A DNA stretch of 64,000 bases from Roseococcus microcysteis (GCF_014764365.1 NZ_CP061718.1:3178501-3242500); one strand, 5' to 3'. Shown: positions 44,417 to 54,919, counted from the first letter of the stretch. Numbers and translations are program-made. The notes: generated by a model from the letters alone, not told the origin.

Positions 44417-45625
44417 ATGCGCAAGCTTCTGCTTGGCACGACCGCTGTGGTCGGTGCCGCGCTGCTGAGCACGGGTGCGTCGGCTCAGGAAGCCCCGACC
44501 GTGCGTATCGGCGGCTACATGGACTTCTCGTACACGTTCCTGAGCGACACCGCGGACCGTGGCACGCAGACCTTCAGCCCGACGGCTCGCCGTCCGCGCA
44601 CCTCCGACTTCCGCTCCGACATGGAAGTCCACGTGCTGGTCAGCGGCAAGACGGCCGGCGGCATCACCTATGGTGCGCGCATCGAGTTCCAGAACGACAA
44701 CATCCCGGGCTCGGGTCAGACCGCCGTCGACACCGACGAGACCTGGCTGTTCGTCAGCTCGCCCACGCTCGGCACGGTTCGCTTCGGTGACACCGACGCC
44801 GCCGCGTTCGTGATGCAGGTGCGTCCGCCCCGCTACCCCGCCTTCTACCGTCCGTCGTGGTACGTGGCGCGTCCGGGTGGCTTCAACTACGTGAACTCGG
44901 GCCTCACCGACGGCTCCGACATCACGAAGATCACCTACATGTCGCCGCAGTTCGCCGGCTTTGACTTCGGCGTGTCCTACGCGGTCAACGGCAACGAAGG
45001 CCCCCGCAACAACAACGGCACGACGACGGGTCTGATCGACCGCGACCGTCAGGGCCGCCAGAACGAGATCACGGCCGCGATCCGCTACCGTGGCAACTTC
45101 TCGGGCGTGGGCGTCGCCGCCGGCTTCGCGATGACGCATGCCGAGTCCGGTGCGAACCAGCGCGCCGCCGCGAGCCTGGTCAACGCCGGTGCCCGCAACA
45201 CGATCACCTCCTACGGCGCGGGTCTGACGGCCAGCTTCCAGGGCTTCACCTTCGGTGGTGAGTACGTGTTCGGTAACTACCGTGGCGCCTCGGTCGGCAC
45301 CGCGCCGACCGCGCGTGGTGCGGACATGAGCTGGCACTACCTGCTGGGCGCGTCCTACACCTTCAACCCGGTGACCATCACGGCGAACTTCGGCCAGGGC
45401 TTCCAGGACGGCCGCCGTCCGACCGCCGCGGCCACCGTGCGTGACATGCGCCACACCCATGTCGGCGTGGGCGCCAGCTACACGATCGCCCCGGGCCTGC
45501 TGGGCTACATCAGCTACGAGTACCAGCGCTTCCGCGGCTGGCCCGGCAGCAGCGTCGGCAGCGTGGCCGCCGGCGGCAACCGGACCATGCAGGCTCTGAC
45601 GGTCGGCACCACCCTCTCGTTCTGA
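44417..45625 (+). CDS. Outer-membrane porin
   Basis: 402 residues: signal peptide (LLLGTTAVVGAALLSTGASA), then repeated short amphipathic beta-strands with alternating aromatic residues, and a C-terminal Phe (TVGTTLSF), the outer-membrane sorting signal. The fold is a 16-stranded general porin (Porin_4-like). Codons are visibly biased towards U-ending Gly/Arg/Ser forms compared to the neighbours, fitting strong expression. A strong AAGGAGG ribosome site (44404-44410) and a strong terminator follow. Confidence 0.92.
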   Translation: MRKLLLGTTAVVGAALLSTGASAQEAPTVRIGGYMDFSYTFLSDTADRGTQTFSPTARRPRTSDFRSDMEVHVLVSGKTAGGITYGARIEFQNDNIPGSGQTAVDTDETWLFVSSPTLGTVRFGDTDAAAFVMQVRPPRYPAFYRPSWYVARPGGFNYVNSGLTDGSDITKITYMSPQFAGFDFGVSYAVNGNEGPRNNNGTTTGLIDRDRQGRQNEITAAIRYRGNFSGVGVAAGFAMTHAESGANQRAAASLVNAGARNTITSYGAGLTASFQGFTFGGEYVFGNYRGASVGTAPTARGADMSWHYLLGASYTFNPVTITANFGQGFQDGRRPTAAATVRDMRHTHVGVGASYTIAPGLLGYISYEYQRFRGWPGSSVGSVAAGGNRTMQALTVGTTLSF

Positions 45626-45665
45626 TCCTTCGGGACAAGAACGGGCCGGTTGGTCCAGCAAAGGG

Positions 45666-45698
45666 GGCGGCGGGGAAACCCGCCGCCCTTTCTGTTTG
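45666..45698 (+). terminator. Rho-independent terminator of the porin gene
   Basis: GGGCGGCGGG, GAAA loop, CCCGCCGCCC, then TTTCTGTTT. Perfect 10-bp stem, 41 bases after the porin stop. Confidence 0.9.
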
Positions 45699-45807
45699 CG
45701 GGCTTTCGCAGGACTTCCTTTTGCGCGCTTTCGCGCGACGCCCCATGGACGGCGGCCGCGGCCCTGCCCTACAAGGCCGCGTGATGATCACCACGAGGAC
45801 CCGCGCC

Positions 45808-46380
45808 ATGACGTCGCAGCCCCAGATTCCGAGCGCCCCGAGCCCGGCCGGCGGGCGCCTCCTCGCCGCCTTCGCCGCGCTCGCCCTCCTGGCAGGCTGC
45901 GGCGCCGGCCAGGTCCGCACGCCCGGCGATGACGAGTACAACGTCTCCAACCGCCGCGATGAGGCGCTGCGCCTTTCCGGCTCCGCCTCCGAGGGCATCC
46001 TGATCTTCGGCACGGACCGCACCCGCCGCGGCGGCGCCGATGCCGGCGCGGGCCCCGGCCTGGGCGTGAACGCCTTCCTCTGGCGCGCCACGCTGGACAC
46101 GCTGTCCTTCATGCCGCTGGTCAGCGCCGACCCCTTCGGCGGCGTCATCATCACCGACTGGTATTCGCCCCCGCAGGCGAGCGGCGAGCGCTTCAAGGCC
46201 ACCGCCTATGTGCTGGGCCGCCAGCTCCGCTCCGACGGGGTGCGGGTGCAGGTGTTCCGCCAGGTGCAGCAGGGCGGGCAGTGGGTGGACGTGCCCACCG
46301 CCTCCAGCACCAACACCGAGATGGAAGACCGCGTGCTGACCCGCGCGCGTGAGCTTCGGGTGATGTCGGCGGGGCGCTGA
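45808..46380 (+). CDS. DUF3576 lipoprotein
   Basis: 190 residues from ATG 45808 (GAGGA ribosome site); a further ATG at 45784 is in frame. A hydrophobic signal leads to the lipobox LAGC (Cys about 31). The mature domain, with DPFGGVIITDWYSPPQASGERFK and YVLGRQLRSDGVRVQVFRQV (cut here at Val), is DUF3576, an alphaproteobacterial envelope lipoprotein family of unknown role. Located close to leuS-lptE in many relatives, hinting at outer-membrane assembly. Confidence 0.85.
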   Translation: MTSQPQIPSAPSPAGGRLLAAFAALALLAGCGAGQVRTPGDDEYNVSNRRDEALRLSGSASEGILIFGTDRTRRGGADAGAGPGLGVNAFLWRATLDTLSFMPLVSADPFGGVIITDWYSPPQASGERFKATAYVLGRQLRSDGVRVQVFRQVQQGGQWVDVPTASSTNTEMEDRVLTRARELRVMSAGR

Positions 46381-46391
46381 AGCCTCAGGCG

Positions 46392-47498
46392 CTAGCCGCC
46401 CCCGCAGCTTCTCCGCCGCAGCCCGCGCGGCGCGGCCGGTTCCGGCGCGCGCAGCAGCGTCAGCACGCAGGCACCATAGTCGCGGGTGAAGCGCCAGTCG
46501 CGCGCGCCGGAATGGCCGCGCGTCGGGCCGTTCGGGAACAGCGCCAGGGTGGGCGCCGCCCGCCGCGCCGCCAACCCCGCCACCGCCTGGGCCCGCGCGC
46601 CCGGGTCCGGGTCGAACTCATCACCCTCGAAGGTGATGACCAGCAGCCGCGCGGGCGAGGCGGCCATACCTGCCAGCAGCCGCTGGAAATCGGCCAGGGC
46701 ATCGGCGCGGGTCTCGTTCTCCTCCACCTCGCCATGGGCGGCGGGGGCGGCGGCAATCACGGCGTCCACCAGCTCCGGCCGTTCGGCGGCGGCCATCAGC
46801 GCCTGCCAGGCCCCGCGCGATTCGCCTCCCAGCACCACCTGGCGGTAGCCCTGGGCGCGCAGCGCGGGCAGGCCGCGCACCAGGCGCGGCTGGGAGATGA
46901 ACAGCGCGTCATCGCCCGGGTGGCGGTCGAAGCGCAGGATGTCGAAGCCGGCCTCGTTCAGCGCGGTGAGGAAGCCGGGCAGGGGCTTGGTGCGGAAATC
47001 CTCGTCCGGGCCGCCATAGCCATGGCCCCAGACCAGCACGCCCGCGGCCTCGGCCGGGCCGCGGTGGCGGTGGAAGGGGCTGCGCTGGAAGGGGCCCACG
47101 CCGCCGCGCTCCACGCGGATGGTGCCGCCATCGCGCAGCGCGCCGTCGGTGGCGAGCAATTGGCAGGATTGGTCCGGGGCCGCGCGCATCTGGCGCAGGC
47201 GGCGGGCGCAGGATTCCAGCGCCTCGGCCTCGGCCTCGGAAGGCGTGGCGTGGCCGGAGGACATGGCCCAGACCGCCCGCCCATCCGTGCCTTGCGCGAA
47301 GGCGAAGGCCGCGTGCGGCACGGCGCCACGATAATGCTGGGTAAAGCCGATGGCGAGGCTGGCCGTGGGCAGCCCGCCGCGCAGGATGCTCCCGGCCGAG
47401 AAGACGCGCTGGTGCGCCGCTTCCTCGTCGGCCCAGGCGGGCGCGCTCGCGGGCAGGGCCAGCAGCAGACCGAACAGGAGCGGGAGGACGGCGCGCAC
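46392..47498 (-). CDS. Secreted alpha/beta-hydrolase
   Basis: About 368 residues from GTG 47498, which places a good signal peptide first (VLPLLFGLLLALPASAPAWA); an ATG at 47543 would add 15 residues. The nucleophile elbow GGESRGAW (GxSxG) and a HGYGGPDEDFR-type oxyanion region mark an alpha/beta hydrolase; the candidate His is in GPTRGHSGARDW. An unusual ~95-residue N-terminal region (DUF4189-like: AIGFTQHYRGAVPHAAFAF, SCARRL) precedes the hydrolase domain. Substrate unknown, periplasmic. Divergent from leuS. Confidence 0.72.
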   Translation of the reverse strand: MRAVLPLLFGLLLALPASAPAWADEEAAHQRVFSAGSILRGGLPTASLAIGFTQHYRGAVPHAAFAFAQGTDGRAVWAMSSGHATPSEAEAEALESCARRLRQMRAAPDQSCQLLATDGALRDGGTIRVERGGVGPFQRSPFHRHRGPAEAAGVLVWGHGYGGPDEDFRTKPLPGFLTALNEAGFDILRFDRHPGDDALFISQPRLVRGLPALRAQGYRQVVLGGESRGAWQALMAAAERPELVDAVIAAAPAAHGEVEENETRADALADFQRLLAGMAASPARLLVITFEGDEFDPDPGARAQAVAGLAARRAAPTLALFPNGPTRGHSGARDWRFTRDYGACVLTLLRAPEPAAPRGLRRRSCGGG

Positions 47499-47577
47499 GG
47501 GATGACAGGTTGGGCAAACCCACGGCCGATGCAAGCGCCACATTTCCGCGCCGCGCGTTCTGCTTTATGGAAGCTCC

Positions 47578-50144
47578 ATGCCCGATACGCCCGCCCCCGC
47601 CAGCCTCGATGCCCGCTATGATTTCCGCGCCGCCGAACCGCGCTGGCAGCGGGAATGGGATGCGGCGGGCTGCTTCCGCGTGCCCGACGTGCCGCCCGCC
47701 GATGCCCGTAAGTATTACGTGCTGGAGATGTTCCCCTACCCCTCGGGCAAGATCCACATGGGGCATGTGCGGAACTACACGCTGGGCGATGTGGTGGCGC
47801 GCTACAAGCGGGCGCGCGGCCACCTGGTGATGCACCCGATGGGCTGGGACGCCTTTGGATTGCCCGCCGAGAATGCCGCGCGCGAACGCGGCACCCATCC
47901 GGCGAAATGGACCTACGCCAACATCGCCAACATGCGCGCCGAGCTGAAGCGCATGGGGCTTTCGCTGGAGTGGGAACGCGAATTCGCCACCTGCGACCCC
48001 GAATACTACGGCCAGCAGCAGAAGCTGTTCCTGGACTTCCTGCGCGCCGGCCTGGTCGAGCGCAAGGAAAGTTGGGTCAACTGGGACCCGGTGGACAACA
48101 CCGTGCTGGCCAATGAGCAGGTGATCGACGGGCGCGGTTGGCGCAGCGGCGCGGTGGTCGAGAAGAAGCTGCTGAGCCAGTGGTTCCTCTCCATCACGAA
48201 GTTCGCGCCGGACCTGCTGGAGGCGCTGAACACGCTGGACCGCTGGCCCGAGCGCGTGAAGCTGATGCAGGCCAACTGGATCGGTCGCAGCGAGGGGGCG
48301 CGGCTGAAGTTCAAGCTGTCCGAACCGGCGGATGGCGTGAGCGATGTTGAAGTTTTCACCACCCGCCCCGACACCCTCTTCGGCATGTCCTTCCTGGCCG
48401 TGGCCGCCGAGCACCCGCTGGCCGCCGCCGCCGCGGCCCGCAACCCGGACGCCGCCGCCTTCATCGCCGAATGCCGCGCCATGGGCACGAGCGAGGCCGT
48501 GATCGAACAGGCCGAGAAGCGCGGCTTCGACACCGGCTTCACCGTGATCCATCCCTTCACCGGGGAGAAGCACCCCGTCTGGATCGCCAATTTCGTTCTG
48601 ATGGAATATGGCACCGGCGCCCTCTTCGGCTGCCCGGGCCATGACCAGCGCGACCATGACTTCGCGTCCAAATACGGCCTGCCCATCATCCCCGTGGTGA
48701 AGCCGAAGGATGCGGGCGCGGATTTCTCCGTGGCCAAGGCCCCCTTCACCGAGGATGGCGTGCTGGTGAACAGCCGCTTCCTCGACGGGCTGGACGTGCC
48801 GGCGGCCAAGCGCCGCGTGATCGAGGAGCTGGAAAGCCTCCAGCAGGGCCAGGGCGTGGTGAACTGGCGCCTGCGCGACTGGGGCGTCTCGCGCCAGCGC
48901 TACTGGGGCTGCCCCATCCCCGTCATCCATTGCGACGATTGCGGCGTGGTGCCCGTGCCGGCCGACCAATTGCCCGTGGTGCTGCCGGAGGATGTGGACT
49001 TCTCCAGGCCCGGCAACCCGCTGGACCACCATCCGACGTGGAAGCACGTCAACTGCCCGTCCTGCGGCAAGCCGGCCCGCCGCGAGACCGACACCTTCGA
49101 CACCTTTGTGGATTCGTCCTGGTATTTCGCCCGCTTCTGCTCGCCCCGCGCCGGGGTGCCGGTGACGCCGGAGGCCGTGAACGCCTGGCTGCCGGTGGAC
49201 CAGTATATCGGCGGCATCGAGCACGCGATCCTGCACCTGCTCTACAGCCGCTTCTTCACCCGCGCCATGCGCGCCGCCGGCCATGTCACGCTGGACGAAC
49301 CCTTCGCGGGCCTCTTCACCCAGGGCATGGTCCAGCACGAGAGCTACAAGGGCGCGGATGGCCGCTGGCTCTACCCCGAGGAGGTGGAGAAGCGCCCCGA
49401 CGGCACCGCCATCGTGAAGGGCACGAATGAGCCGGTGACGGTGGGCCGCATCGAGAGCATGTCCAAGTCCAAGCGCAACACGGTGGACCCCGGCGCCATC
49501 ATTGACCGCTTCGGCGCCGATACCGCGCGCTGGTTCATCCTGAGCGACAACCCGCCCGAGCGCGACATGGAATGGTCCGAGGCGGGCGTGGCCGGGGCCA
49601 GCCGCTTCATCCACCGCGTCTGGCGCCTGGCGCAGAACCTGGACGGCGGCGCGGATGAGGGCGCGGGCAAGAAGCTGCGCCAGACGACGCACCGCACCAT
49701 CGCCGCCGTGACCGAGGCGCTGGAGGGCTTCGCCTTCAACGTGGCGGTGGCCCGCATCCATGAACTCGCCAATGCCATCGCGGACGCCGGCACGGCCCCC
49801 GCGCCGCGCGGGCCGAGGCGCTGGAGGCCCTGGTGCGTCTCGCCTCACCCATGATGCCGCATCTGGCGGAGGAACTCTGGTCCACGCTGCGCCCCGGCGA
49901 GGGCCTGGTGGCGAAGCTGCCCTGGCTGGAACCCGACCCCGCGCTGCTCGCCGCCGACACGCTGACCCTGGCCGTCCAGGTGCTGGGCAAGCTGCGCGCC
50001 ACCATCGAGGTGCCGGTGGACGCGACGGACGAACAGGTCTTCGCGCTGGCGGAGGCCGAACCCAATGTGATCCGCGCGCTGGACGGCAAGCCCGTCCGCA
50101 AGCGGATCCATGTGAAGGGGCGGGTGGTGAACCTTGTGGCATAG
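47578..50144 (+). CDS. leuS: Leucyl-tRNA synthetase, apparent frameshift near residue 740
   Basis: Class I synthetase of about 855 residues if the frame is corrected. HMGH ([14 protein letters not shown]) and KMSKS-type MSKSKRN are intact, as is the editing domain. In the first frame translation ends at 49854 with an atypical tail ([13 protein letters not shown]...); the anticodon-binding end ([14 protein letters not shown] to [14 protein letters not shown]) lies in the -1 frame. Adding one C to the C5 run at 49796-49800 joins them as [20 protein letters not shown]. leuS is essential, so a sequence error or a programmed shift is more likely than a true null. Confidence 0.93.
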
Positions 50145-50676
50145 GCGCAACCTCTGGGCGCTCGGCGGCGCCACCCTCCTGGCTGGCTGCGGCTTCCGGC
50201 CGCTCTACGGCCCCGATGGCGCGCGCGGCGGCGGCGATGATTTCCGTGGCGAGCCGCGCCTGGTGCAGGAGATGGCTGCGGTGCGCGTGGCCAATATCCC
50301 GGAGCGCGGCGGGCAGCTGCTGCGGCGCATGCTGGAGCGACGCTTCGAATCCCTCAGCCCCGGCACCGCCGCGCGCTACCAGTTGCAGACGAGCTTCGGC
50401 GTGACGACCGAGGCGCTGGGCTTCCTGCGCGATGGCAACACCAGCCGCGTGCGCGTCATCGGCAGCGCGCCCTGGACGCTGACCGATGGCGGCACGCCGC
50501 CCACCGTGCTGGGGCGCGGCCTCGCGCGGACGATCGATTCCTACAACATCCCCACGCTGCAGTTCTTTGCCGCCGACATGTCGCGCGACGACACCGAGCG
50601 CCGCATGGTCGAGGAGCTGGGCGACCGCATCGTGCTGGGCGTCGCCGCCGCGCTGCGCCGGCGCCTGCAGGCCTGA
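50134..50676 (+). CDS. lptE: LPS-assembly lipoprotein LptE
   Basis: 180 residues with lipoprotein signal and lipobox LAGC (about residues 16-19), then the LptE domain: GFRPLYG, MLERRFESLSPGTAARYQL and MVEELGDRIVLGVAAALRRRL. It plugs the LptD barrel for LPS insertion. The start is TTG at 50134, overlapping leuS by 11 bases in a different frame; this agrees with leuS ending at 50144 rather than at 49854. The leuS-lptE-holA order is common in Alphaproteobacteria. Confidence 0.88.
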   Translation: MWHRRNLWALGGATLLAGCGFRPLYGPDGARGGGDDFRGEPRLVQEMAAVRVANIPERGGQLLRRMLERRFESLSPGTAARYQLQTSFGVTTEALGFLRDGNTSRVRVIGSAPWTLTDGGTPPTVLGRGLARTIDSYNIPTLQFFAADMSRDDTERRMVEELGDRIVLGVAAALRRRLQA

Positions 50677-50679
50677 GGC

Positions 50680-51684
50680 TTGGCGGCCAAGCTCGACGCG
50701 CGGAAGCTGCCGGCATTCCTGGCGGCCCCGCCGGCCGATTGCCGGGTGGTGCTGCTGGTGGGCGATGACGCGGGGCTGATCAGCGAGCGTGCCGCCGACC
50801 TCATCGCCGCCGCCTCGGGCGGCGATGCCCTCTGTGTCACCGAGGCGGGGCGGGAGGCGCTGAAGGATGCGGCCTTCCTCGCCAACACCGCGGCCTCCAC
50901 GCCCCTGATGGGTGGCCGCCCCGCCATCCGCGTGCGCGACGCCAAGGATGGCTGGGCGGAGGCCGCGCGGCTGGCGCTGGCCGGGCCGGGGCCTGGGCTG
51001 GTGGTGATGGAAGGGTTGGGCCTGCCCGGCCGGTCCAAGCTGCGCGCCCTCGTGGCCGGCGATGCGCGCGGCCAGGTCATCGAATGCTATGCCGAGCGGG
51101 GGCGGGACCTCGCGGCCTCCATCGCCCGCATCCTGAACGAGCTGGAGGCGCGGGCCGAACCCGCCGCGCTGGACTGGCTGGCCGAGCGGGGTGGCGAGGA
51201 CCGCCTGGCGCTGCGCCGCAACCTGGAGGTGCTGGCCCTGCACGCCACCCCAGGCCAGCCCATCACGCTGGAAGACGCGATGGAGGTGCTGGGCGAGGGC
51301 AGCGCGCTCGACCTCGACGAGGCGCTGCTGGCCGCGACCGAGGGCAATGTGGCCGCCGCCGACCGCGCCATCGCCAACGCCTTCGCCGAGGGCGCCAACC
51401 CGGTGCAGGTGCTGCGCGCGGCGCTGCGCCATGTGCAGCGGCTGCATCAGGCGGCGCTGGCCGTGCAGGGGGGCGCTTCGCCCGACGAGGCGCTGGGCGC
51501 GCTGCGCCCCCCGGTGTTCTGGCGGAACAAGCCCGCGATGGAACGCGCGCTGCGCCGCTGGCCCGCCGCGCGGCTGGAGGCGCTGGGCGCCGCCCTGCTG
51601 CGCGCCGAGCGCCAGTCCAAGACCACCGGCCTGCCCGACGAGGTGATCGCGCGGCAGGTGGTGCTGGGGATGGCGCGGCGGTAA
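50680..51684 (+). CDS. holA: DNA polymerase III delta subunit
   Basis: 334 residues: N-terminal AAA+-like clamp-loader domain without Walker A (VVLLVGDDAGLISERAADL), helical lid, and the C-terminal collar domain (NPVQVLRAALRHVQRLHQAAL). It opens the beta clamp. The start is TTG at 50680, four bases after lptE. A palindromic repeat follows directly after the stop. Confidence 0.9.
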   Translation: MAAKLDARKLPAFLAAPPADCRVVLLVGDDAGLISERAADLIAAASGGDALCVTEAGREALKDAAFLANTAASTPLMGGRPAIRVRDAKDGWAEAARLALAGPGPGLVVMEGLGLPGRSKLRALVAGDARGQVIECYAERGRDLAASIARILNELEARAEPAALDWLAERGGEDRLALRRNLEVLALHATPGQPITLEDAMEVLGEGSALDLDEALLAATEGNVAAADRAIANAFAEGANPVQVLRAALRHVQRLHQAALAVQGGASPDEALGALRPPVFWRNKPAMERALRRWPAARLEALGAALLRAERQSKTTGLPDEVIARQVVLGMARR

Positions 51685-51694
51685 CGCCGTTTCG

Positions 51695-51741
51695 GCGACT
51701 GATTCACCGCTCCGGCGATGCCGCCTCCGCGGATCAGGCGC
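51695..51741. repeat. Dispersed palindromic repeat, copy 7
   Basis: GCGACTGATTCACCGC...GCGGATCAGGCGC in the orientation of copy 4. It starts 11 bases after the holA stop, so it could terminate the leuS-lptE-holA transcript. The remaining 168 bases up to rpsF show no further clear feature. Confidence 0.82.
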
Positions 51742-51909
51742 CGGCCCCGCGCCGGCGCGGGGCACCCCCGCGCGATTCCCCCTTGATCGCCGGGGGTGGC
51801 TGTGGTTCATGCGCCCCACCCTGCCGCCGGCGTTGGCACGCCCGCGGCTATGCCCGTTTGCGCGCCCCGATCCCCGGGGCTCAGGGCTGAGCATCCAGAG
51901 GGAGATCCC

Positions 51910-52383
51910 ATGCCACTCTACGAATGCGTGTTCATCGCGCGCAACGACATCACCCAGCAGCAGGTCGAGGCGATCGCCGACCAGATGGCCGAAGTGCTCA
52001 CCGAGCAGGGCGGCGAGGTGAAGAAGCGCGAATACTGGGGCCTGCGCGGCCTCGCCTATCGCATCAAGAAGAACCGCAAGGGCCATTACATGCTGCTGGG
52101 CCTCGACTGCCCGGCGCCGGCCATGCAGGAGATCGAGCGCCAGCTCGGCCTGAACGAGGATGTGCTGCGCGAGATGACCATCCGCGTGGAAGCCATCACC
52201 GAGGAGCCCTCGGCCGTGCTGGCCAAGCGCGCCGACGACCGTGACCGTGAGCGCGGCTTCCGCGGGCCCAAGCCCGCCGGCCGCTTCACCTCCGGCCGCG
52301 GCCGCGCCGGTGGCGACGATCGCGAGGAATTCCGGGCCCGTCCGCGCGACGAGATGGACCCCTCCATGAACGACGAGATGTGA
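51910..52383 (+). CDS. rpsF: 30S ribosomal protein S6
   Basis: 157 residues. The S6 core ([18 protein letters not shown] to [18 protein letters not shown], about 1-100) is followed by a basic/acidic tail of about 57 residues ([12 protein letters not shown]..., [13 protein letters not shown]), longer than in E. coli but common in Alphaproteobacteria. Binds 16S rRNA with S18. AGAGGGAGAT ribosome site. First gene of rpsF-rpsR-DUF2232-rplI. Confidence 0.97.
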   Translation: MPLYECVFIARNDITQQQVEAIADQMAEVLTEQGGEVKKREYWGLRGLAYRIKKNRKGHYMLLGLDCPAPAMQEIERQLGLNEDVLREMTIRVEAITEEPSAVLAKRADDRDRERGFRGPKPAGRFTSGRGRAGGDDREEFRARPRDEMDPSMNDEM

Positions 52384-52390
52384 GGACGCC

Positions 52391-52669
52391 ATGAGCGAGT
52401 CCGCCGAACCCAACATCGCCGCCCGCCGCCCCGCCGTGGGCGCCCGCCGGCCCTTCTATCGCCGCAAGAAGTCCTGCCCCTTCTCCGGCGCCAACGCGCC
52501 GAAGATCGACTACAAGGATGTGCGCCTCCTTTCCCGCTTCCTGAGCGAGCGCGGGAAGATCGTGCCCAGCCGCATCACGGCGGTCAGTGGCAAGAAGCAG
52601 CGTGAGCTGGCCCAGGCCATCAAGCGCGCCCGCTTCCTGGCCCTGCTGCCCTACGTCATCAACGACTGA
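52391..52669 (+). CDS. rpsR: 30S ribosomal protein S18
   Basis: 92 residues. [15 protein letters not shown] (zinc-type Cys retained once), [19 protein letters not shown] and the C-terminal [19 protein letters not shown] are diagnostic. N-terminus is longer than in E. coli. Seven bases after rpsF. Confidence 0.97.
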   Translation: MSESAEPNIAARRPAVGARRPFYRRKKSCPFSGANAPKIDYKDVRLLSRFLSERGKIVPSRITAVSGKKQRELAQAIKRARFLALLPYVIND

Positions 52670-52688
52670 CGCAGGAAAGGCCGGCGGC

Positions 52689-53591
52689 GTGAGCGGCTCC
52701 TCGGGACAGGGTGGCATGTTCAGCCAGCCATGGGCACTGGCCGCGGGTGCGGCCGGGCTGCTCTCGGCGCTGTTCGCCCTGTTCGCGATGCGCGGCATGC
52801 CGTTCGGCGGGCTGCTGATGTGGGTGGCGCCGCTGCCCATCCTGGCCGCGGGGGCCGCCTTTGGCGGCCGCGTGGCGGGGGCGGCGACGGGGCTTGCGGC
52901 CATGGTGGTGCTGCTGGGCAGTTCGCTGCTCGGCATGGGCATGTACCTCGTGATGTTCGGCCTGCCGGCCGCGCTCATCGCCATCACGGCGCTGCCGCCC
53001 GGCACGGGGCGCATGGTGCTGTCCACGCCGCTGGCGCTGCTGGGGCTCTGGCCCACGGCGGTGCTGCTGCTGGTGGCCCTCTTCGTCACCGACCTCGAGG
53101 GCGCCATGCGCTCCGCGGTCGAGATGGGCGTGACCCGCATGGGCGTGGACATGCCCGAGGCGATGATGGACCAGGTGGCGCGCGTGAAGGCGGCCGCGGC
53201 GGGGCTCTGGCTCGCGCTGCTGCTGCTGGGCAACGGGCTGCTGGCGCAGCGCTTCGTCGAGCGGCGGGGGCTGGCCATCGCCTCCCTGCCGCCGGTGGAC
53301 GATCTGCGCCTGCCCGGCTGGTACGCGCCGCTGCCCCTGGTGGCCCTGGTGCTCTGGACCGTCTCGGACGGGGTGCTGGCGCTGTCGGCGCTGCTGCTCC
53401 TGCTGCTGCCCTTCTTCCTGCTGGGCGTGCTGGGGGTGCATCGGCGGCTGCGGAACCGTCCCGGCCGGCGCGCCTTCCTGACCGGCTTTTACCTGCTGAT
53501 GCTGCTCTTCCTGCAGCTCATGGCCCCGCTGATGGTCGGCGTGGGCCTCTTCGACCAATTCCGGCGGCGCCCGACGCCGCCCAACCCGTGA
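52689..53591 (+). CDS. DUF2232 membrane protein
   Basis: 300 residues, about eight TM helices. Located between rpsR and rplI, the usual place of the DUF2232 (YybS-like) membrane protein in Alphaproteobacteria. No catalytic residues known; members resemble ECF-type S components. GTG start at 52689, 19 bases after rpsR; an ATG ten codons later is possible. Confidence 0.78.
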   Translation: MSGSSGQGGMFSQPWALAAGAAGLLSALFALFAMRGMPFGGLLMWVAPLPILAAGAAFGGRVAGAATGLAAMVVLLGSSLLGMGMYLVMFGLPAALIAITALPPGTGRMVLSTPLALLGLWPTAVLLLVALFVTDLEGAMRSAVEMGVTRMGVDMPEAMMDQVARVKAAAAGLWLALLLLGNGLLAQRFVERRGLAIASLPPVDDLRLPGWYAPLPLVALVLWTVSDGVLALSALLLLLLPFFLLGVLGVHRRLRNRPGRRAFLTGFYLLMLLFLQLMAPLMVGVGLFDQFRRRPTPPNP

Positions 53592-53604
53592 TGTGAGGCG
53601 TGCG

Positions 53605-54156
53605 ATGATTGACCTGATTCTGATGCAGCGCGTGGACAAGCTCGGCCAGATGGGCGAGCTGGTGAAGGTGAAGCCCGGCTACGCGCGCAACTTCCTCCTG
53701 CCCCAGGGCAAGGCGATCCGTGCCACCAAGGCGAACATCGCCAAGTTCGAGGTGGAGCGCGCCCAGCTCGAGGCGCTGAACATCAAGCGCCGCGAGGAAG
53801 CCGAGCGCATCGCGGAGCGCATGGAGGGTCTCTCCGTCGTCCTCATCCGCTCGGCGGGTGAGAGCGGCGGCCTCTACGGCTCCGTCTCCGCGCGCGACAT
53901 CGCCGATGGCTGCACGGCCGGCGGCCTGACCGTCTCGCGCAGCCAGGTGCTGCTGGAGCAGCCCATCAAGACGCTGGGCCTGACCACGGTGAAGGTGGAG
54001 CTGCACCCCGAGGTGCACCTGCCCATCATCGTGAACGTCGCCCGCAGCCCGGAAGAGGCCGAGCGCCAGGCCCGCGGCGAGGAGATCGAGCGCGAGGAGG
54101 AGATCACCCTCGAGGCCGAGCTGGTGGCCGAGCTGGGCGCCGCCGCGCGCGACTGA
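53605..54156 (+). CDS. rplI: 50S ribosomal protein L9
   Basis: 183 residues. N-terminal rRNA-binding domain with [18 protein letters not shown], long connecting helix, and C-terminal domain ([25 protein letters not shown]), plus a 30-residue acidic tail typical of Alphaproteobacteria. ATG at 53605 preferred to one 12 bases earlier. Confidence 0.97.
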   Translation: MIDLILMQRVDKLGQMGELVKVKPGYARNFLLPQGKAIRATKANIAKFEVERAQLEALNIKRREEAERIAERMEGLSVVLIRSAGESGGLYGSVSARDIADGCTAGGLTVSRSQVLLEQPIKTLGLTTVKVELHPEVHLPIIVNVARSPEEAERQARGEEIEREEEITLEAELVAELGAAARD

Positions 54157-54179
54157 TCGCGGTCTGTGAATTCGGAAGG

Positions 54180-54204
54180 GGGGAGGCTTCGGCCTCCCCT
54201 TTTT
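54180..54204 (+). terminator. Rho-independent terminator of the rpsF-rplI operon
   Basis: GGGGAGGC, TTCG tetraloop, GCCTCCCC, then five T. Ends the ribosomal operon 23 bases after rplI. Confidence 0.92.
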
Positions 54205-54283
54205 CATGCGCGCCCTTTTTCATGCGCCGACGTGATGTGTCAGTCTTGTTGACCTAAATCCCGCCGCCGCGTCATGCTGCGGC

Positions 54284-54871
54284 ATGGACAGCCTGCTGGC
54301 CCTCATCGCCTTCGCCATCGCGACTTCGGCCACGCCGGGGCCGAACACGCTGATGGTCTCGGCGGCCGCGGCGCGGTCCGGGCTGCGGGCGGTGGTGCCG
54401 CACATGCTGGGCATCACGCTGGGCTTCCCGGCCATGCTGGTCGCCATCGCGGCCGGGCTGGGCTGGCCCTTCCAGCGCTTCCCCTGGCTGCACCCGGCCT
54501 TGCAGGTGGTGGGCGCCACCTGGCTCGTCTGGCTGGCCTGGAAGATCGCCCAGGCGCCCCCGCCCGATGGAAGGCCGGCGGCGCCACCCCTGGGCTTCTG
54601 GGGCGCGGCCGCCTTCCAATGGGTGAACCCCAAGGCCTGGATGATCGCACTGGCCGCCGTGCCGGCCTTCACCCGGCCGGAGGCGCCGCTGCTGCCCCAG
54701 GCGCTGGGCATGGCGGCGGTGTTCGCCCTGGTCTCCCTGCCCTGCCTGCTGATCTGGGCCGGGGTGGGGCTGGGCGCGCGACGCTTCCTGGCCACGCCGG
54801 CCCGCCTGCGGGCCTTCAACCGCGTGATGGCCGTGCTGCTGGTGCTGAGCCTGGTGCCGGCTTTTCTCTGA
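54284..54871 (+). CDS. LysE/RhtB-family amino-acid exporter
   Basis: 195 residues, six TM helices. TPGPNTLMVSAAAARSG at the N-terminus is the LysE/RhtB signature, with QWVNPKAWMIALAAVP in the middle. Exports amino acids or homoserine lactone-like compounds; the substrate is unknown. Single gene following the ribosomal terminator. Confidence 0.88.
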   Translation: MDSLLALIAFAIATSATPGPNTLMVSAAAARSGLRAVVPHMLGITLGFPAMLVAIAAGLGWPFQRFPWLHPALQVVGATWLVWLAWKIAQAPPPDGRPAAPPLGFWGAAAFQWVNPKAWMIALAAVPAFTRPEAPLLPQALGMAAVFALVSLPCLLIWAGVGLGARRFLATPARLRAFNRVMAVLLVLSLVPAFL

Positions 54872-54919
54872 CCTCCAGGTTGCGGGACGCCCCCCGGCAG
54901 GGCATAGCGGCGCGTCCCG

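Noticed and set aside
46909..52416. 1835-codon minus-strand open frame
   Set aside because: It is antisense to leuS, lptE, holA and rpsF; such long antisense frames are expected at 70% GC and the translation is Arg/His/Gly-rich noise.
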